A stretch of DNA of 64,000 bases from Chitinophaga pinensis DSM 2588 (lineage in GTDB: Bacteria; Bacteroidota; Bacteroidia; Chitinophagales; Chitinophagaceae), in the NCBI RefSeq assembly GCF_000024005.1, contig NC_013132.1:8798001-8862000 (forward strand), given 5' to 3'. The notes below the pieces were generated by a model, which saw only the letters and a list, made by a program, of their open reading frames with translations, was not told the DNA's origin and did not search any database. Shown one piece after another: positions 8,201 to 18,058 of the stretch; positions within the stretch are counted from its first letter, which is position 1, and each line of letters starts with the position of its first letter. Position numbers and translations under genes: made by a program.

Positions 8201-10929
8201 TTATACAGTTGATTGAACAGTAATTTGAATGTACCGTGCGACTGACCCCGGAAAGTGATTTCCGGGCCAAATGCATACAGTGTTCCCGCTCCTACCGGCA
8301 CAGAGAATGCCGCAATGCCACCTTTCAGGTATTGTTGTCCCCAGGCCCATCCACTATGTAACGGCGTCTCCGTAGAAAACCAGATCAGCTTACGCATACC
8401 GGCGCCGGCAGCACCATCTGTAAACCTGAATACCGGACTTCTGTCAAAATATACATCATTCTTCGCAGGCATCCCCCAGTTCTCCGCTGCCGTCGTATCA
8501 AGATCTGCAATCAACAGACTACCCGGGATATAATATTTTGTACCTGGCAATGGCTTCAGTTCGCCTTTCTTATTCTTCTCTGTCAATGCGTTTTCCACAG
8601 GCAGTTGAAGATGATAAGCCAGATTGGTACTGGTACCGATCGTAACAATCTTTCCACCTGCTTCCAGGAATTTCTTCAACTGTGGAATAGACGTATCCTT
8701 ATTGATCCTGCCCAGCCATGGTTTAAATTCATCTGATAACTCCTCTGGCTTAGGCAACTTACCAAACCAGTAATCACTCTTCTTTGGTTTACCGGTATCA
8801 GGAATAGCACCTGTCACGAAGATCAGCATGTCATATTTCTTTCGCAGATCACCTTTATCCACTTCCTGTGAATAAAGGAAATTATAAGAATAATGATACT
8901 GTTCCATCAACCAGCTCAACCATCCCGCAGGAATAGAACCGCCATAGGTATTCCAGATGCCAATACGCAAAGGCGTTGCCGCTTTCAGCTTAGCAGGTAC
9001 AGCATCTGCCGCACTAACAAGAATACCCAGTTCTGTTGTCGCCTTACTTAATACGCTTTCACTCTTCGCACCTGCCGGTACATAGAAAACACCTTTATCA
9101 GTACGGGATACTTTAACACCTGCCTTCAGCAGATCATTCACCGCAATGAATGCATTATTAGCAGCAGGATCTATCAGATAGCCTTTCTTCGCAACAGGCA
9201 ATGTTGTTGACAAAGGCGACTCTACCTGACCATAAGGCAATTGTGCAAAAGGACCATCAAACGCTGTCAGTATACGATCAAACTGTACCCCCATCTGATA
9301 TGCCAATGTCCATCCGGCAGCATCATAAGGACGTATCGGCGGACCACCAACATACTGGAAATCATTCGGATGATCCTGTGGTTCAAACATATCTATCACA
9401 TGCGGACGAAAAGCCTGTGCTGTTTTCACCACATAAGATCCTGCAGGGTATTGTTTACCATCTACACTAAATGGAGCACTCGCCTTGTGAATAGTAATGC
9501 CTGAGCGACTCAGTGCATTGATAAATTTCACAGCGGTCGGAAAGTCCGGTTGATCTGCTGAGATGATATATGCACGTGCATCACGATAATCAGGATTCTT
9601 CAATACACCTGCATAATATTTTGTAGCAATGGTATCTTCTTTTCCAAAGGAAAACTCTCCACCACCTGTTTCTCCCTCCGTAGTAGAATCATTCTTTTTA
9701 TCAAATTTGTAGGCAGTACGAATTGAATCTACGTAACGCGGATAGAACGTCCAGTGATCAGCACTACCACGGTCAATACCATTTTTACCCATGCGGTAAA
9801 TATTGAACAACAACTCACTTCTGTAACGCGCCGCGTAATCCAGTACCGCATAGTTCAGCGATACAGAATAATCGATCGACTGACGGAAATGCCATTCCTG
9901 CGGAACAATCGGATTCGGTGTCGCGCCATTGGGAATTAACCTGTCAGGTACTAAAGGCACTGTTTCAGGTGTCGGTCCGCCGATAATCTCTGTCAGCAAG
10001 CCGACCATATTATGAAAGTAAGGCGTAGTACGCAGCCCCCCATTCCACCAGGTGGAAAAAGTAGATCCGTTCCTTTGTGTATAACCGGGTTTATTCTCTG
10101 CATTCAGTCTGTTATTCATGGCTGCGCCTACGGCATCTATACTTGTTACGATCAGCGGATCGTAAATATGATTGAAAGGATCACGATAAGGAGGTCCTGC
10201 TAACACAGACCCTGCTGGTCCGCGTTGATGGTGATTATACATGATCTGCGGGATCCACTCTACAAACAACTGCCGGCTGATGTTCTGACTCTCCTTCATG
10301 TTCATCATGTAGAAATCCCTGTTGTTATCATGGCCTACATATTTCTCATACAAACGGGGAATATTCAAGGCTCTTTTCTTCGGATCAGCCGTCCGCATAT
10401 ACCAGTTAGATACCAGTTCCTGTCCATCAGGATTCGCATGTGCCAGAAGGATAATATCATTCTGGAGAATGTTCATCGTCTCCGCATCCGTACGCGTTAC
10501 CAGCTGATACATTGTTTCGATCAGCTGATGCGCACCGACTGTTTCTGTTGCATGTAGTCCACCGTCTATCCACACGACGGCTTTTCCTTCCGCGGATAAC
10601 TGACGGGCAGTTTCATCTGTCAGACCAAGAGCATGTCCCAGCTTTTGTGAGATATCCTTATAGCGGTTCAATGCTTTAATATTCTCAGGTGCAGATACGA
10701 TCAGCATATACTGATGACGACCTTCTTCTGTCATACCGATATCCACCAGAGCCGTACGATCAGACGCCGCGAGCTTCTTGAAATAAGCTGCTGTTTGCGT
10801 GTAAGTGGCTAGCTGATAATCATCGCCAATGTTAAAACCAAAATGCTCTTTTGGAGAAGGCACTGTCTGTGCCCAGGCCGTAGCTGCGGATAGCAGCAGC
10901 GACAGCATACCGTAGAATTTTCTTGCCAT
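8197..10929 (-). CDS. Secreted M14-family zinc metallocarboxypeptidase (paralogue 2)
   Basis: A 910-residue protein with the same architecture as the gene at 3978-6749: signal peptide ending 'AWAQTVP', HATE zinc motif at 126-129, 'NNRDF', 'YNHHQRG', and a C-terminal amidotransferase-like domain beginning 'LRIGIWNTYGG'. Long stretches are shared with the paralogue, for example 'PHV.DMFEPQDHPNDFQY' and 'PYDAAGWTLA'. The two probably arose by tandem duplication with the M20 gene between them. An insertion of about 15 residues (Gly-, Glu- and Thr-rich, 'TTEGETGGGEFSFGK') near residue 420 distinguishes it. It lies 9 bp after the upstream lipoprotein gene. Confidence 0.92.
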   Translation of the reverse strand: MARKFYGMLSLLLSAATAWAQTVPSPKEHFGFNIGDDYQLATYTQTAAYFKKLAASDRTALVDIGMTEEGRHQYMLIVSAPENIKALNRYKDISQKLGHALGLTDETARQLSAEGKAVVWIDGGLHATETVGAHQLIETMYQLVTRTDAETMNILQNDIILLAHANPDGQELVSNWYMRTADPKKRALNIPRLYEKYVGHDNNRDFYMMNMKESQNISRQLFVEWIPQIMYNHHQRGPAGSVLAGPPYRDPFNHIYDPLIVTSIDAVGAAMNNRLNAENKPGYTQRNGSTFSTWWNGGLRTTPYFHNMVGLLTEIIGGPTPETVPLVPDRLIPNGATPNPIVPQEWHFRQSIDYSVSLNYAVLDYAARYRSELLFNIYRMGKNGIDRGSADHWTFYPRYVDSIRTAYKFDKKNDSTTEGETGGGEFSFGKEDTIATKYYAGVLKNPDYRDARAYIISADQPDFPTAVKFINALSRSGITIHKASAPFSVDGKQYPAGSYVVKTAQAFRPHVIDMFEPQDHPNDFQYVGGPPIRPYDAAGWTLAYQMGVQFDRILTAFDGPFAQLPYGQVESPLSTTLPVAKKGYLIDPAANNAFIAVNDLLKAGVKVSRTDKGVFYVPAGAKSESVLSKATTELGILVSAADAVPAKLKAATPLRIGIWNTYGGSIPAGWLSWLMEQYHYSYNFLYSQEVDKGDLRKKYDMLIFVTGAIPDTGKPKKSDYWFGKLPKPEELSDEFKPWLGRINKDTSIPQLKKFLEAGGKIVTIGTSTNLAYHLQLPVENALTEKNKKGELKPLPGTKYYIPGSLLIADLDTTAAENWGMPAKNDVYFDRSPVFRFTDGAAGAGMRKLIWFSTETPLHSGWAWGQQYLKGGIAAFSVPVGAGTLYAFGPEITFRGQSHGTFKLLFNQLYK

Positions 10930-10938
10930 AAGTCAGTT

Positions 10939-11559
10939 TTATTGTTTCTTGAATCTTACACCTACTCTGCAGTCGCCGGGTTCTCCACGTGATTCATCGC
11001 ATATATTGTTAAAGAATGTGACTATTCTGCGGCCATCTTCCAGGTTGAGTATAAACTTGAAGAGAAAATAGTCATTTACTGCTACAACTCCAAGCGACAC
11101 ATTATTCATCTCCGCCAATTGCGCCGCTGTAAAGGAATACGATTTGGGAAAGGTTGTCACCGTCTCATATAATTTGTCCTTTGTACCGATAATACTCGGT
11201 AATGGAAACTGTGCAATATTCGGATACTGATTACCCGGCGAAGAGATCACCAATGGATAAGCAGGCACACTGGACTCTGCTTTATTGTAACTGCTATATA
11301 CCTCAATAGATTTCACAACAGCTTTCTCAAAGCCTGTCCAATTGAGGGAGAAAGCAAACGTCTGATCAGCCAGTGCCGGATCATTGAGATTGAAGAAAGC
11401 GACCTTACCTGCCTGCCTGGTAGGCAATGCTGTTTTTGTCGTATCGATCGTTACAACAGGTACAGCAGTATATTCATATTGCTCCCATTCATAATCAGCC
11501 TTTTTACACGAATTAATCCCCGCGTAGATAATCAGTATAGCTATTATCAGATATCTCAT
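10939..11559 (-). CDS. SusCD-associated surface lipoprotein
   Basis: A 206-residue protein with a lipoprotein signal peptide; Cys18 in 'GINSCKK' is the expected lipidated residue. The Lys pair just after the Cys is common in this phylum. The remainder is beta-rich, suggesting an immunoglobulin-like or SusE-position substrate-binding fold. I do not recognise the Pfam family. It lies 22 bp after susD and 9 bp before an M14 gene in the same operon, so a role in capturing the peptide substrate at the cell surface is inferred from context only. Confidence 0.8.
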   Translation of the reverse strand: MRYLIIAILIIYAGINSCKKADYEWEQYEYTAVPVVTIDTTKTALPTRQAGKVAFFNLNDPALADQTFAFSLNWTGFEKAVVKSIEVYSSYNKAESSVPAYPLVISSPGNQYPNIAQFPLPSIIGTKDKLYETVTTFPKSYSFTAAQLAEMNNVSLGVVAVNDYFLFKFILNLEDGRRIVTFFNNICDESRGEPGDCRVGVRFKKQ

Positions 11560-11581
11560 GTGTTACAATTTTGCGTGATAG

Positions 11582-13192
11582 TTATTTATCCCAGAATACA
11601 GGCGTTGTCTGTTGTGCGATTTGCATGGCACTGGCATTCTCTCCCAGACTTGTATTAGCGGATAGTTCTGTCTGCGAATAGTAGAGTCTCAGTGGGAAGG
11701 CATTCAGCGGAGACAATGGCGCACGTAATACCGGCAAACCTGTTCTGCGATAATCATTATATGCCTCCATTCCATTTCCGTAACAGGCAATGTATTTCTG
11801 GGTCATCACCATATTCATCTTACCGGCTGCATCAGCTGCATCATAGGCTGTCAGCAGTTTATTCACAAAACCACTGATCGTAGCGGCAGACAATGCCACA
11901 CCACCATTGGCAGCGCCATAAGTACTCACGTTATTGAGATGCGCCGTAATACCATCTGCAAAATTCTGCCGTGCATCATCGCCTGTATTTAATGCCAGCG
12001 CGGCTTCTGCACGGATCAGTTTTACCATCGCATTGGTCAGCAAGGGTATTACGCCTGCCCCGGTACCATCAGAAGTAGCGACCACTTTTAATGTTGCGGT
12101 AGCGCCCGTATTACCCAGGTAACTGTAGGTATCAGGAATGTTGTTAATAGGCGCATTATCATACAAACCGCCGGCAGGAAAGACGCCAAAAGTAGAACGT
12201 CTGTTCAGGTCAGCCGGAGCAGCAGTACCATCTCCGGGATTACGGCCGTAATAACCATTACTGTTAGTAGAGTTATTCAGACCAGCGCTTGCATTCTGGC
12301 GATAGATAAAGTAGCGCAAACGGGGATCGTCATTATTGAAAAGCAAATCAATAAATGACTGACACATGTAAAAGTTCTTGCTGGACTGATATTCTGAACG
12401 ATGCCACGGATGACGGTTGTTAGGGTTTTGCGCAGCACCAAACCTGAGTGTGTAATCAGTCGTATTAGAATTGGTTGTACCGCCTATCAGTGTAGCCGGA
12501 TTACTGATCAATCCCCGGATAGCAGCTGTTGATCTTGCCGGATCCACCAGTCTTATCTGGTTGTACAGCTTTAGTTTCAGGGAATTGGCCAAACTTATCC
12601 AGGATGTTTTCAGTCCGCTATAAATCATATCTGCACTGGAAGGCACCAGCGTAGTCGCTGTTACTTTTCCTGCATCCTGCAGGGCTTCTTCTATCAGCGT
12701 CAGTACATTTTCATAGATATCCACACCTTTATCCAGTGGCGGACTCACCGTCTCTTGTCCTTTCTCTGCTTCCGAATAAGGGATATCTCCCCACATATCT
12801 ACCATCAGACTCACCAGGTAGGCTTTTTCAATTTTTGCAATGCTGACATAGCCCCACTCCTGTTGAGCTGTTCCGCTGGCAATAATGGATTCCAGGTCAT
12901 TCAGTGTCTGACTGTAGAAACCATCCCAGGGATCATCAAAACTAGTCCCCTGCTGCTGATAACGACTCAGGTCACCAGAAGACACCATGTGTTGCATGAA
13001 GGTAGAAGTACCGCTATTGAGTTCGTACATATTAGCAGCCATAGATACTTCTGTGGATGGCAGCAATAAAGACAACTGTGCGGTAGTAGGGTTATTAGGA
13101 TCGGTGTTGATATCGACAAACTTATTACAGGCGCCTGCGATCAGTGCAATGCCGCTTACCAGTAATGTATATGTTGTATGTTTCAGTTGCAT
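11582..13192 (-). CDS. SusD/RagB-like nutrient-binding lipoprotein
   Basis: About 536 residues starting at ATG 13192. The frame is open further upstream, but this start places a lipoprotein signal peptide at the N-terminus ('IALIAGACNKF', lipidated Cys). It is a member of the SusD-like families that cap SusC transporters, visible from 'DINTDPNNPTTAQ', 'MMYELN..', 'WGYVSIAKIEKAYLVSLMVDMWGDIPYSEA' and a C-terminus ending with 'AYNDYRRTG'. It binds substrate at the cell surface and hands it to SusC. The gene follows susC by 32 bp. The peptidases downstream imply oligopeptides as cargo (inference). Confidence 0.93.
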   Translation of the reverse strand: MQLKHTTYTLLVSGIALIAGACNKFVDINTDPNNPTTAQLSLLLPSTEVSMAANMYELNSGTSTFMQHMVSSGDLSRYQQQGTSFDDPWDGFYSQTLNDLESIIASGTAQQEWGYVSIAKIEKAYLVSLMVDMWGDIPYSEAEKGQETVSPPLDKGVDIYENVLTLIEEALQDAGKVTATTLVPSSADMIYSGLKTSWISLANSLKLKLYNQIRLVDPARSTAAIRGLISNPATLIGGTTNSNTTDYTLRFGAAQNPNNRHPWHRSEYQSSKNFYMCQSFIDLLFNNDDPRLRYFIYRQNASAGLNNSTNSNGYYGRNPGDGTAAPADLNRRSTFGVFPAGGLYDNAPINNIPDTYSYLGNTGATATLKVVATSDGTGAGVIPLLTNAMVKLIRAEAALALNTGDDARQNFADGITAHLNNVSTYGAANGGVALSAATISGFVNKLLTAYDAADAAGKMNMVMTQKYIACYGNGMEAYNDYRRTGLPVLRAPLSPLNAFPLRLYYSQTELSANTSLGENASAMQIAQQTTPVFWDK

Positions 13193-13224
13193 AATGAAGT
13201 CAGTTGAGTGATGAATATCCCTTA

Positions 13225-16200
13225 TCAGAAGGAGCACCTTAAATTGACACCAAATCGCTTGGTAGTTGGTACCGACAGGTTATCATATCCCTGTGAGTTA
13301 CCCACACCCAGTGAACTCACTTCCGGATCGAAGTTGCTGTACTTAGGGAAATTAGGCGCATTGTACCAGAGGTTTCTGCCTGACAATGAAATGCTGGCGG
13401 AACCGAATGGTGTATTACCGAGGAAACTTTTCGGGAACTCAAACGCAAGAGAAACTTCACGTAAACGGAATACGGTGGCATCGAAGATAGAGCCTTCATT
13501 CAAACCACCAGGTCCCATACCGCCATTGAAGAAATGATCTTCATATGAGATGGCTACATTATTAGGGATCTTCTGACCACGTTCATCTTTCAGTGCAGTC
13601 AGCGTGTTAATATCTCCTAATACACCAGGCGATACGATCTGGAATTCGCGTTCTTCGGTATCTCTTGTCACCCCACGGGACAGCATCTGTCCGACGGTGT
13701 TGGAATACATCTGTCCACCCTGTTTCCAGTCAAACAATACATTGAGGGTAATACTGCTGAATCTGAAAGTATTCGCTATACCAAGGATAAAATCAGGATT
13801 CGGATTACCAATCGCTTTTAACGCACCGGATGCGAGTGGTTTACCAGAACTGGGATCGATCAGTATATTCCCTTCCTCATCACGTGCATAGGCAGTACCC
13901 TGTATCAGTCCATAAGGTTGTCCTACAATATGTACACTGCTGGTACCGTTTGTACCCCCATAGCTGAAGCGCTCATATCCACCGAGATCTTTGATCAAAT
14001 TCCGGTTACGCGTGAAATTGGCATTCACATCCCAGTTGAATCCTTTATCAGTCTTGATAGGTACTGCTGTAAATCCGATCTCAATGCCTTTATTGGTCGC
14101 CTCACCCAGGTTAAGTATCTGGGTAGTATAACCGGAAGAAGGAGCAGCTGTCACTTCGAAGATCTGTGACGTACTACGCTTGTTATAGTAGGTAAAGTCG
14201 ATACCAATACGATTGTCGAAGAATTGTAATTCACCACCCAGTTCCAGTTCTGTAATGAACTCTGGTTTGAGATTACTGTTGGTCAGCAGATTCGATTGTG
14301 TAACGATATTATACGTAGCACCATTGGCAGGTGTAAAAGGCAGGCCTACATTGGAAGGTGTGGTACTTCCTCCCAGTATCGCATTGATCTGGTAAAAGTT
14401 CGCTGTCTGATAAGGAGAAGCTTCATTACCAACCCGTGTATAACCTGCTCTTACTTTACCAAAGTTGAGGATCTCCTTGTTTAGATGTAATGCCTCCGTA
14501 AAGACGAATGAACCATTCACGCCACCATAGAAATAACTGCGGTTGTTGGCAGGCAATGTTGATGATACGTCATTACGACCTACCAGGTTCAAGGAAGCAA
14601 AGTTCTTGTAGTCAAAGGTGATATCTGTAAAGAAAGCATAGTAGCGCTGCTTTAACAGGTTCCTGTTGCTAGTGAGTTGTACACCGGTCACGGAACTGGT
14701 ATTGTTCATATCATGCAGATCTGCTACGATGATATTATCACCATAAAAAGCTTTCCTGTCTGTTAAACGCTGATTCACATTATTACCCAGGATAGCGCGG
14801 ACGGAGATATCAGGTGTAAGCGCATGGGTTGCTGTTAACAGGAGTGTATTATCCAGTTCCTGTCTGTAAATATTATCACTGGTGATACTGCCGTTTGCAT
14901 AGGAAGCAGAACCTTTTCCTCTTACGCTGAGTCTCCGGTCTGTATAAGCATTAAAACCAATTGTGTTCTGTACATTCAACCAGGAGAAAGGATCAAAACC
15001 TATGATCAGGTTACCATAATAGCGGTCCACGTCACTTTTACTCGGACTGTGTTTCACAGACCAGTAAGGGTTATCCACACCTGTGTAATCATACACATTA
15101 CTGCCATCTATCGGGTTTTCGAATGGATAATTGGTGAGATCGTAACTGGTCGGAACATACATCAGTGTAGACATGATAGAACCTGTCAGTCCCCCTACCG
15201 GCGGTGTTTTCTGACGGGTAGTTACATAGTTGATGGAACCACTGGCATAGAATTTATTTTCAAGGCGGATATTCCCACCGATATTCACGGACGTACGTTT
15301 GATTTCATTACCCGGCACTACGCCGCTGTTATCTGTATTTGAAAACCCTGCGTTAAAGTTTCCCTTTTCACTACCGGAAGAAATGGTGATGGCATTCTCA
15401 TATACACTACCTGTTCTGAAAAAGTTTTTAGCATTCTCTTTAGCATAAGATTTATAAGGTACCTGTATAGGAGTGACGCCATCTGCTTCATAAAACTCAG
15501 GGAAGACAGCGGAGGTAAACTGACGGGTAAGCTGATGCGGTATAGTGGAGCGGGTTGGCAACATGCTGCTGACACCTTCATATGGCTGGCCCCAGGAAGC
15601 ATATACACCTTGTCTGTAGTCATTATTTGTTCCTTGTCCGTAGCGGGTTTGATACTCCGGCAAACCGGCCACATCTTCAATCGCATAAGACGTATTATAA
15701 GTTATTTCAGTGCCTTTACGGCTTTTCTTCTTACCGGCTTTTGTGGTAATAATAATCGCGCCATTGGCGGCTCTTGATCCATACAAAGCGGCAGCTGCTG
15801 CACCTTTCAGTACGGTCATGCTTTGTATGTTGTTAGGATCGAGATCGAAGGCGCGGTTTGTTACACCCACACCACCGACAGAAGAAGAACCCACATTCGC
15901 AAAACTGGAGTTATCAAATGGAACCCCATCTACTACAAAAAGCGGCTGGTTATTACCATTCAGCGAAGAGTTACCACGGATGGTAATATTGGTACCACCA
16001 CCCGCTACGCCACCCGCTGATTGAATATTTACACCGGCTACTTTACCGGTCAGCGCACGTACAGGATCAGGTTCAGATTTCTGTGCCAGCTTCTCAGCAC
16101 CAACAGTACTGACAGAATACCCCAGGCTATTCTTCTGACGTGCGATACCGGCGGCCGTTACAACGATATCATGTAATTGCTTTACAGCTGCCTGTAATTT

Positions 16201-16794
16201 AATCGTGCCTGCCTGCGCAGCACTGATCTCTGTGACATGATAACCGATAGCTGTAATAACAAGCGTAGCACCTTGTTTTACTTTTAAAGTAAATGAACCG
16301 TCGCCTCCTGAAGTGACGCCATTACTGGTACCTTTTTCAACGATCGTAGAGCCCGGAAACGGATCTCCGCTCTCGCTGAATACTTTTCCTTTAATTACTG
16401 TATCCGCAGCAGGTACAGGCAGTGACGGTATATTGACTTGTTCACTTTTCTCTTTCAGGATAATAAAATCTTCATTCACGACATATTTGATATCCAGTCT
16501 GCCCAGTACTTTATCGAGTACTTTACCCAGTTCTTCTTCCTTAGCAACGGCAGTGACTTTCCTGTCCATCGCGATATGATCGGAACTGTATACAAACTTC
16601 ACATCGGTTTTAGAGCGGATCTGGTTCAACACCATTTTAAGGCTCATATCGTCAGCCTGCAAAGAGATCTTTTTGTGCAGGATATTCTGTGCACAGACAT
16701 TCTGGATGCCTGTAAAAAACGTCACCACAGTTGTCAGCGAAGTAATGATGACGGATTTGTTCACAAAAGCATTTGTCTTTACATTTTTGCGCAT
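13225..16794 (-). CDS. SusC/RagA TonB-dependent transporter with STN domain
   Basis: A 1189-residue outer-membrane transporter. After a signal peptide ending near 'NVCAQN' (about residue 36) comes an STN signalling domain (about 40-110), then a carboxypeptidase-regulatory-like beta domain (about 138-205, 'IKGKVFSESGDPFPGSTI'), a plug ('DIVVTAAGIARQKNSLGYSVS'; 'VDGVPFDNSSF') and a 22-strand barrel ending in Phe. The STN domain marks it as a transducer that contacts FecR in the periplasm, consistent with the FecR/ECF pair immediately upstream. It moves substrate across the outer membrane using TonB. The leader between this gene and fecR is 202 bp and strongly structured. Confidence 0.95.
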   Translation of the reverse strand: MRKNVKTNAFVNKSVIITSLTTVVTFFTGIQNVCAQNILHKKISLQADDMSLKMVLNQIRSKTDVKFVYSSDHIAMDRKVTAVAKEEELGKVLDKVLGRLDIKYVVNEDFIILKEKSEQVNIPSLPVPAADTVIKGKVFSESGDPFPGSTIVEKGTSNGVTSGGDGSFTLKVKQGATLVITAIGYHVTEISAAQAGTIKLQAAVKQLHDIVVTAAGIARQKNSLGYSVSTVGAEKLAQKSEPDPVRALTGKVAGVNIQSAGGVAGGGTNITIRGNSSLNGNNQPLFVVDGVPFDNSSFANVGSSSVGGVGVTNRAFDLDPNNIQSMTVLKGAAAAALYGSRAANGAIIITTKAGKKKSRKGTEITYNTSYAIEDVAGLPEYQTRYGQGTNNDYRQGVYASWGQPYEGVSSMLPTRSTIPHQLTRQFTSAVFPEFYEADGVTPIQVPYKSYAKENAKNFFRTGSVYENAITISSGSEKGNFNAGFSNTDNSGVVPGNEIKRTSVNIGGNIRLENKFYASGSINYVTTRQKTPPVGGLTGSIMSTLMYVPTSYDLTNYPFENPIDGSNVYDYTGVDNPYWSVKHSPSKSDVDRYYGNLIIGFDPFSWLNVQNTIGFNAYTDRRLSVRGKGSASYANGSITSDNIYRQELDNTLLLTATHALTPDISVRAILGNNVNQRLTDRKAFYGDNIIVADLHDMNNTSSVTGVQLTSNRNLLKQRYYAFFTDITFDYKNFASLNLVGRNDVSSTLPANNRSYFYGGVNGSFVFTEALHLNKEILNFGKVRAGYTRVGNEASPYQTANFYQINAILGGSTTPSNVGLPFTPANGATYNIVTQSNLLTNSNLKPEFITELELGGELQFFDNRIGIDFTYYNKRSTSQIFEVTAAPSSGYTTQILNLGEATNKGIEIGFTAVPIKTDKGFNWDVNANFTRNRNLIKDLGGYERFSYGGTNGTSSVHIVGQPYGLIQGTAYARDEEGNILIDPSSGKPLASGALKAIGNPNPDFILGIANTFRFSSITLNVLFDWKQGGQMYSNTVGQMLSRGVTRDTEEREFQIVSPGVLGDINTLTALKDERGQKIPNNVAISYEDHFFNGGMGPGGLNEGSIFDATVFRLREVSLAFEFPKSFLGNTPFGSASISLSGRNLWYNAPNFPKYSNFDPEVSSLGVGNSQGYDNLSVPTTKRFGVNLRCSF

Positions 16795-16842
16795 AGGCCT
16801 GTTTTCTTTGTTAGATTTCTGGTTGAATGAGACAAAGGGATT

Positions 16843-16916
16843 CCCCTGCCACGTTGCTACGCGGCTTCGCAGGGGGCATCATGTTCAGCGGCAACGCTTA
16901 GCGGCTGCCGGGTCTT
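16843..16916 (-). promoter_or_regulatory. Structured leader with two tandem hairpins upstream of susC
   Basis: In the 202-bp fecR-susC gap the minus strand can fold GGCAGC (from about 16916) with GTTGCC, then CCCCTGC (16875-16869) with GCAGGGG (16849-16843). Inner pairs are CGCG with CGTG. No T-run follows either stem, so an attenuator or RNA-binding leader is possible; this is inferred from base pairing only. The GC content of this block is clearly above that of the flanking bases. Confidence 0.4.
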
Positions 16917-16996
16917 TTACTGTTGGCTGTTTTGATCATAGGCGATTTTTTTTAGTGTGATACTTCCTGATTTTGGTTGAATTACAGTTCATTTTT

Positions 16997-17962
16997 TTAT
17001 TTTTTTGCTCGTAGTGATACCATCTTATCGTTGATCCTGACGTCCAGGTTGAGTGCCTGGCTGATCATCTCCATGGTGTGTGCCAGTGATTGGTCGGTCA
17101 TGTCCGCTGTAATGACATTATTTAGAATAGCGGTATCTTCCAGGTTGATCTTAACTTCGAACTTCTTTTCTATCTTCTGTATAACGTTATGCATACTGGC
17201 ATCATTAAATGCCATATCGTACTCTGTGCCGTTTATAAATTCGTGTATATCTTTCCGTGAGGGATGTACATTGACGACGGACGCCTGTTTTTCCGAATAC
17301 ACGATGCTTTCGTTGGTATGTACAATCTGTTTCCGGGTAGCATCTGAACCGACTACCACAGCGCCGGTCAGCACAGAAATAGCAACTTCTCCCTCTTTAT
17401 TACTACGTATATTAAAACTGGTACCTAATACCTGTGTGGTCAGTGATCCGCAGCTAACGATGAATGGTCTTTTCACATCTTTACTGACTTCAAACAAGGC
17501 TTCTCCTTCCAGGGTCACGGCGCGTTGATCCTCTTCAAATTTCGCCGGAAAGACCAGTTTACTATTTCCTTTCAGCCACACGATCGTCTTATCTGACAGG
17601 ATCTGTTTGGTAATGTATCCTTGCTTATTATAAGCATATGTCGTTCTGTGCGGTGCAACAATATCCAGGATACTTTTACGGCAGATATAGCCTGTCACTA
17701 CGATGGCTGCTATACCGGCGGCTACGGCCAGCGTACGTTTATAAGTGGTTAAACGTACTGTATCAGAGGGTTGCTGTATACGTCGGGTCAGCTGACTGAA
17801 CATGGCCTCACGAGATGCCGACAATTCCTCTTTATCCAGACTGTCAAATGCGGCCTTATCCTCCATTGCATCCAGCCAGTTTTCGAGGCGTTCCATTTCC
17901 TGTTGATTGAGGAGACCTTTGGTATATCTGTCCAGTAATTGTTTGAATTCCTTGTGATCCAT
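16997..17962 (-). CDS. FecR-type anti-sigma factor
   Basis: A 321-residue inner-membrane protein. The N-terminal cytoplasmic segment (about 1-80, 'EFKQLLDRYTKGLLNQQEMERLENWLDAM') binds the sigma factor. A single membrane helix follows ('LAVAAGIAAIVVTGYIC', about 81-98), then a periplasmic FecR domain ('TLEGEALFEVSKDVKRPFIV', 'VLGTSFNIRSN') and a C-terminal DUF4974-like domain. It receives the signal from the STN domain of SusC and controls the adjacent ECF factor. It follows the sigma gene by 96 bp and precedes susC by 202 bp. Confidence 0.94.
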   Translation of the reverse strand: MDHKEFKQLLDRYTKGLLNQQEMERLENWLDAMEDKAAFDSLDKEELSASREAMFSQLTRRIQQPSDTVRLTTYKRTLAVAAGIAAIVVTGYICRKSILDIVAPHRTTYAYNKQGYITKQILSDKTIVWLKGNSKLVFPAKFEEDQRAVTLEGEALFEVSKDVKRPFIVSCGSLTTQVLGTSFNIRSNKEGEVAISVLTGAVVVGSDATRKQIVHTNESIVYSEKQASVVNVHPSRKDIHEFINGTEYDMAFNDASMHNVIQKIEKKFEVKINLEDTAILNNVITADMTDQSLAHTMEMISQALNLDVRINDKMVSLRAKK

Positions 17963-18058
17963 CAGTATCTGAGGCTTGTTTTAGTGTACGACGGCAGCAC
18001 CCTGCTATATATATGTAAACCAGGAAAGACGAAACACCTATTGTAAAAACAAAAAAAT

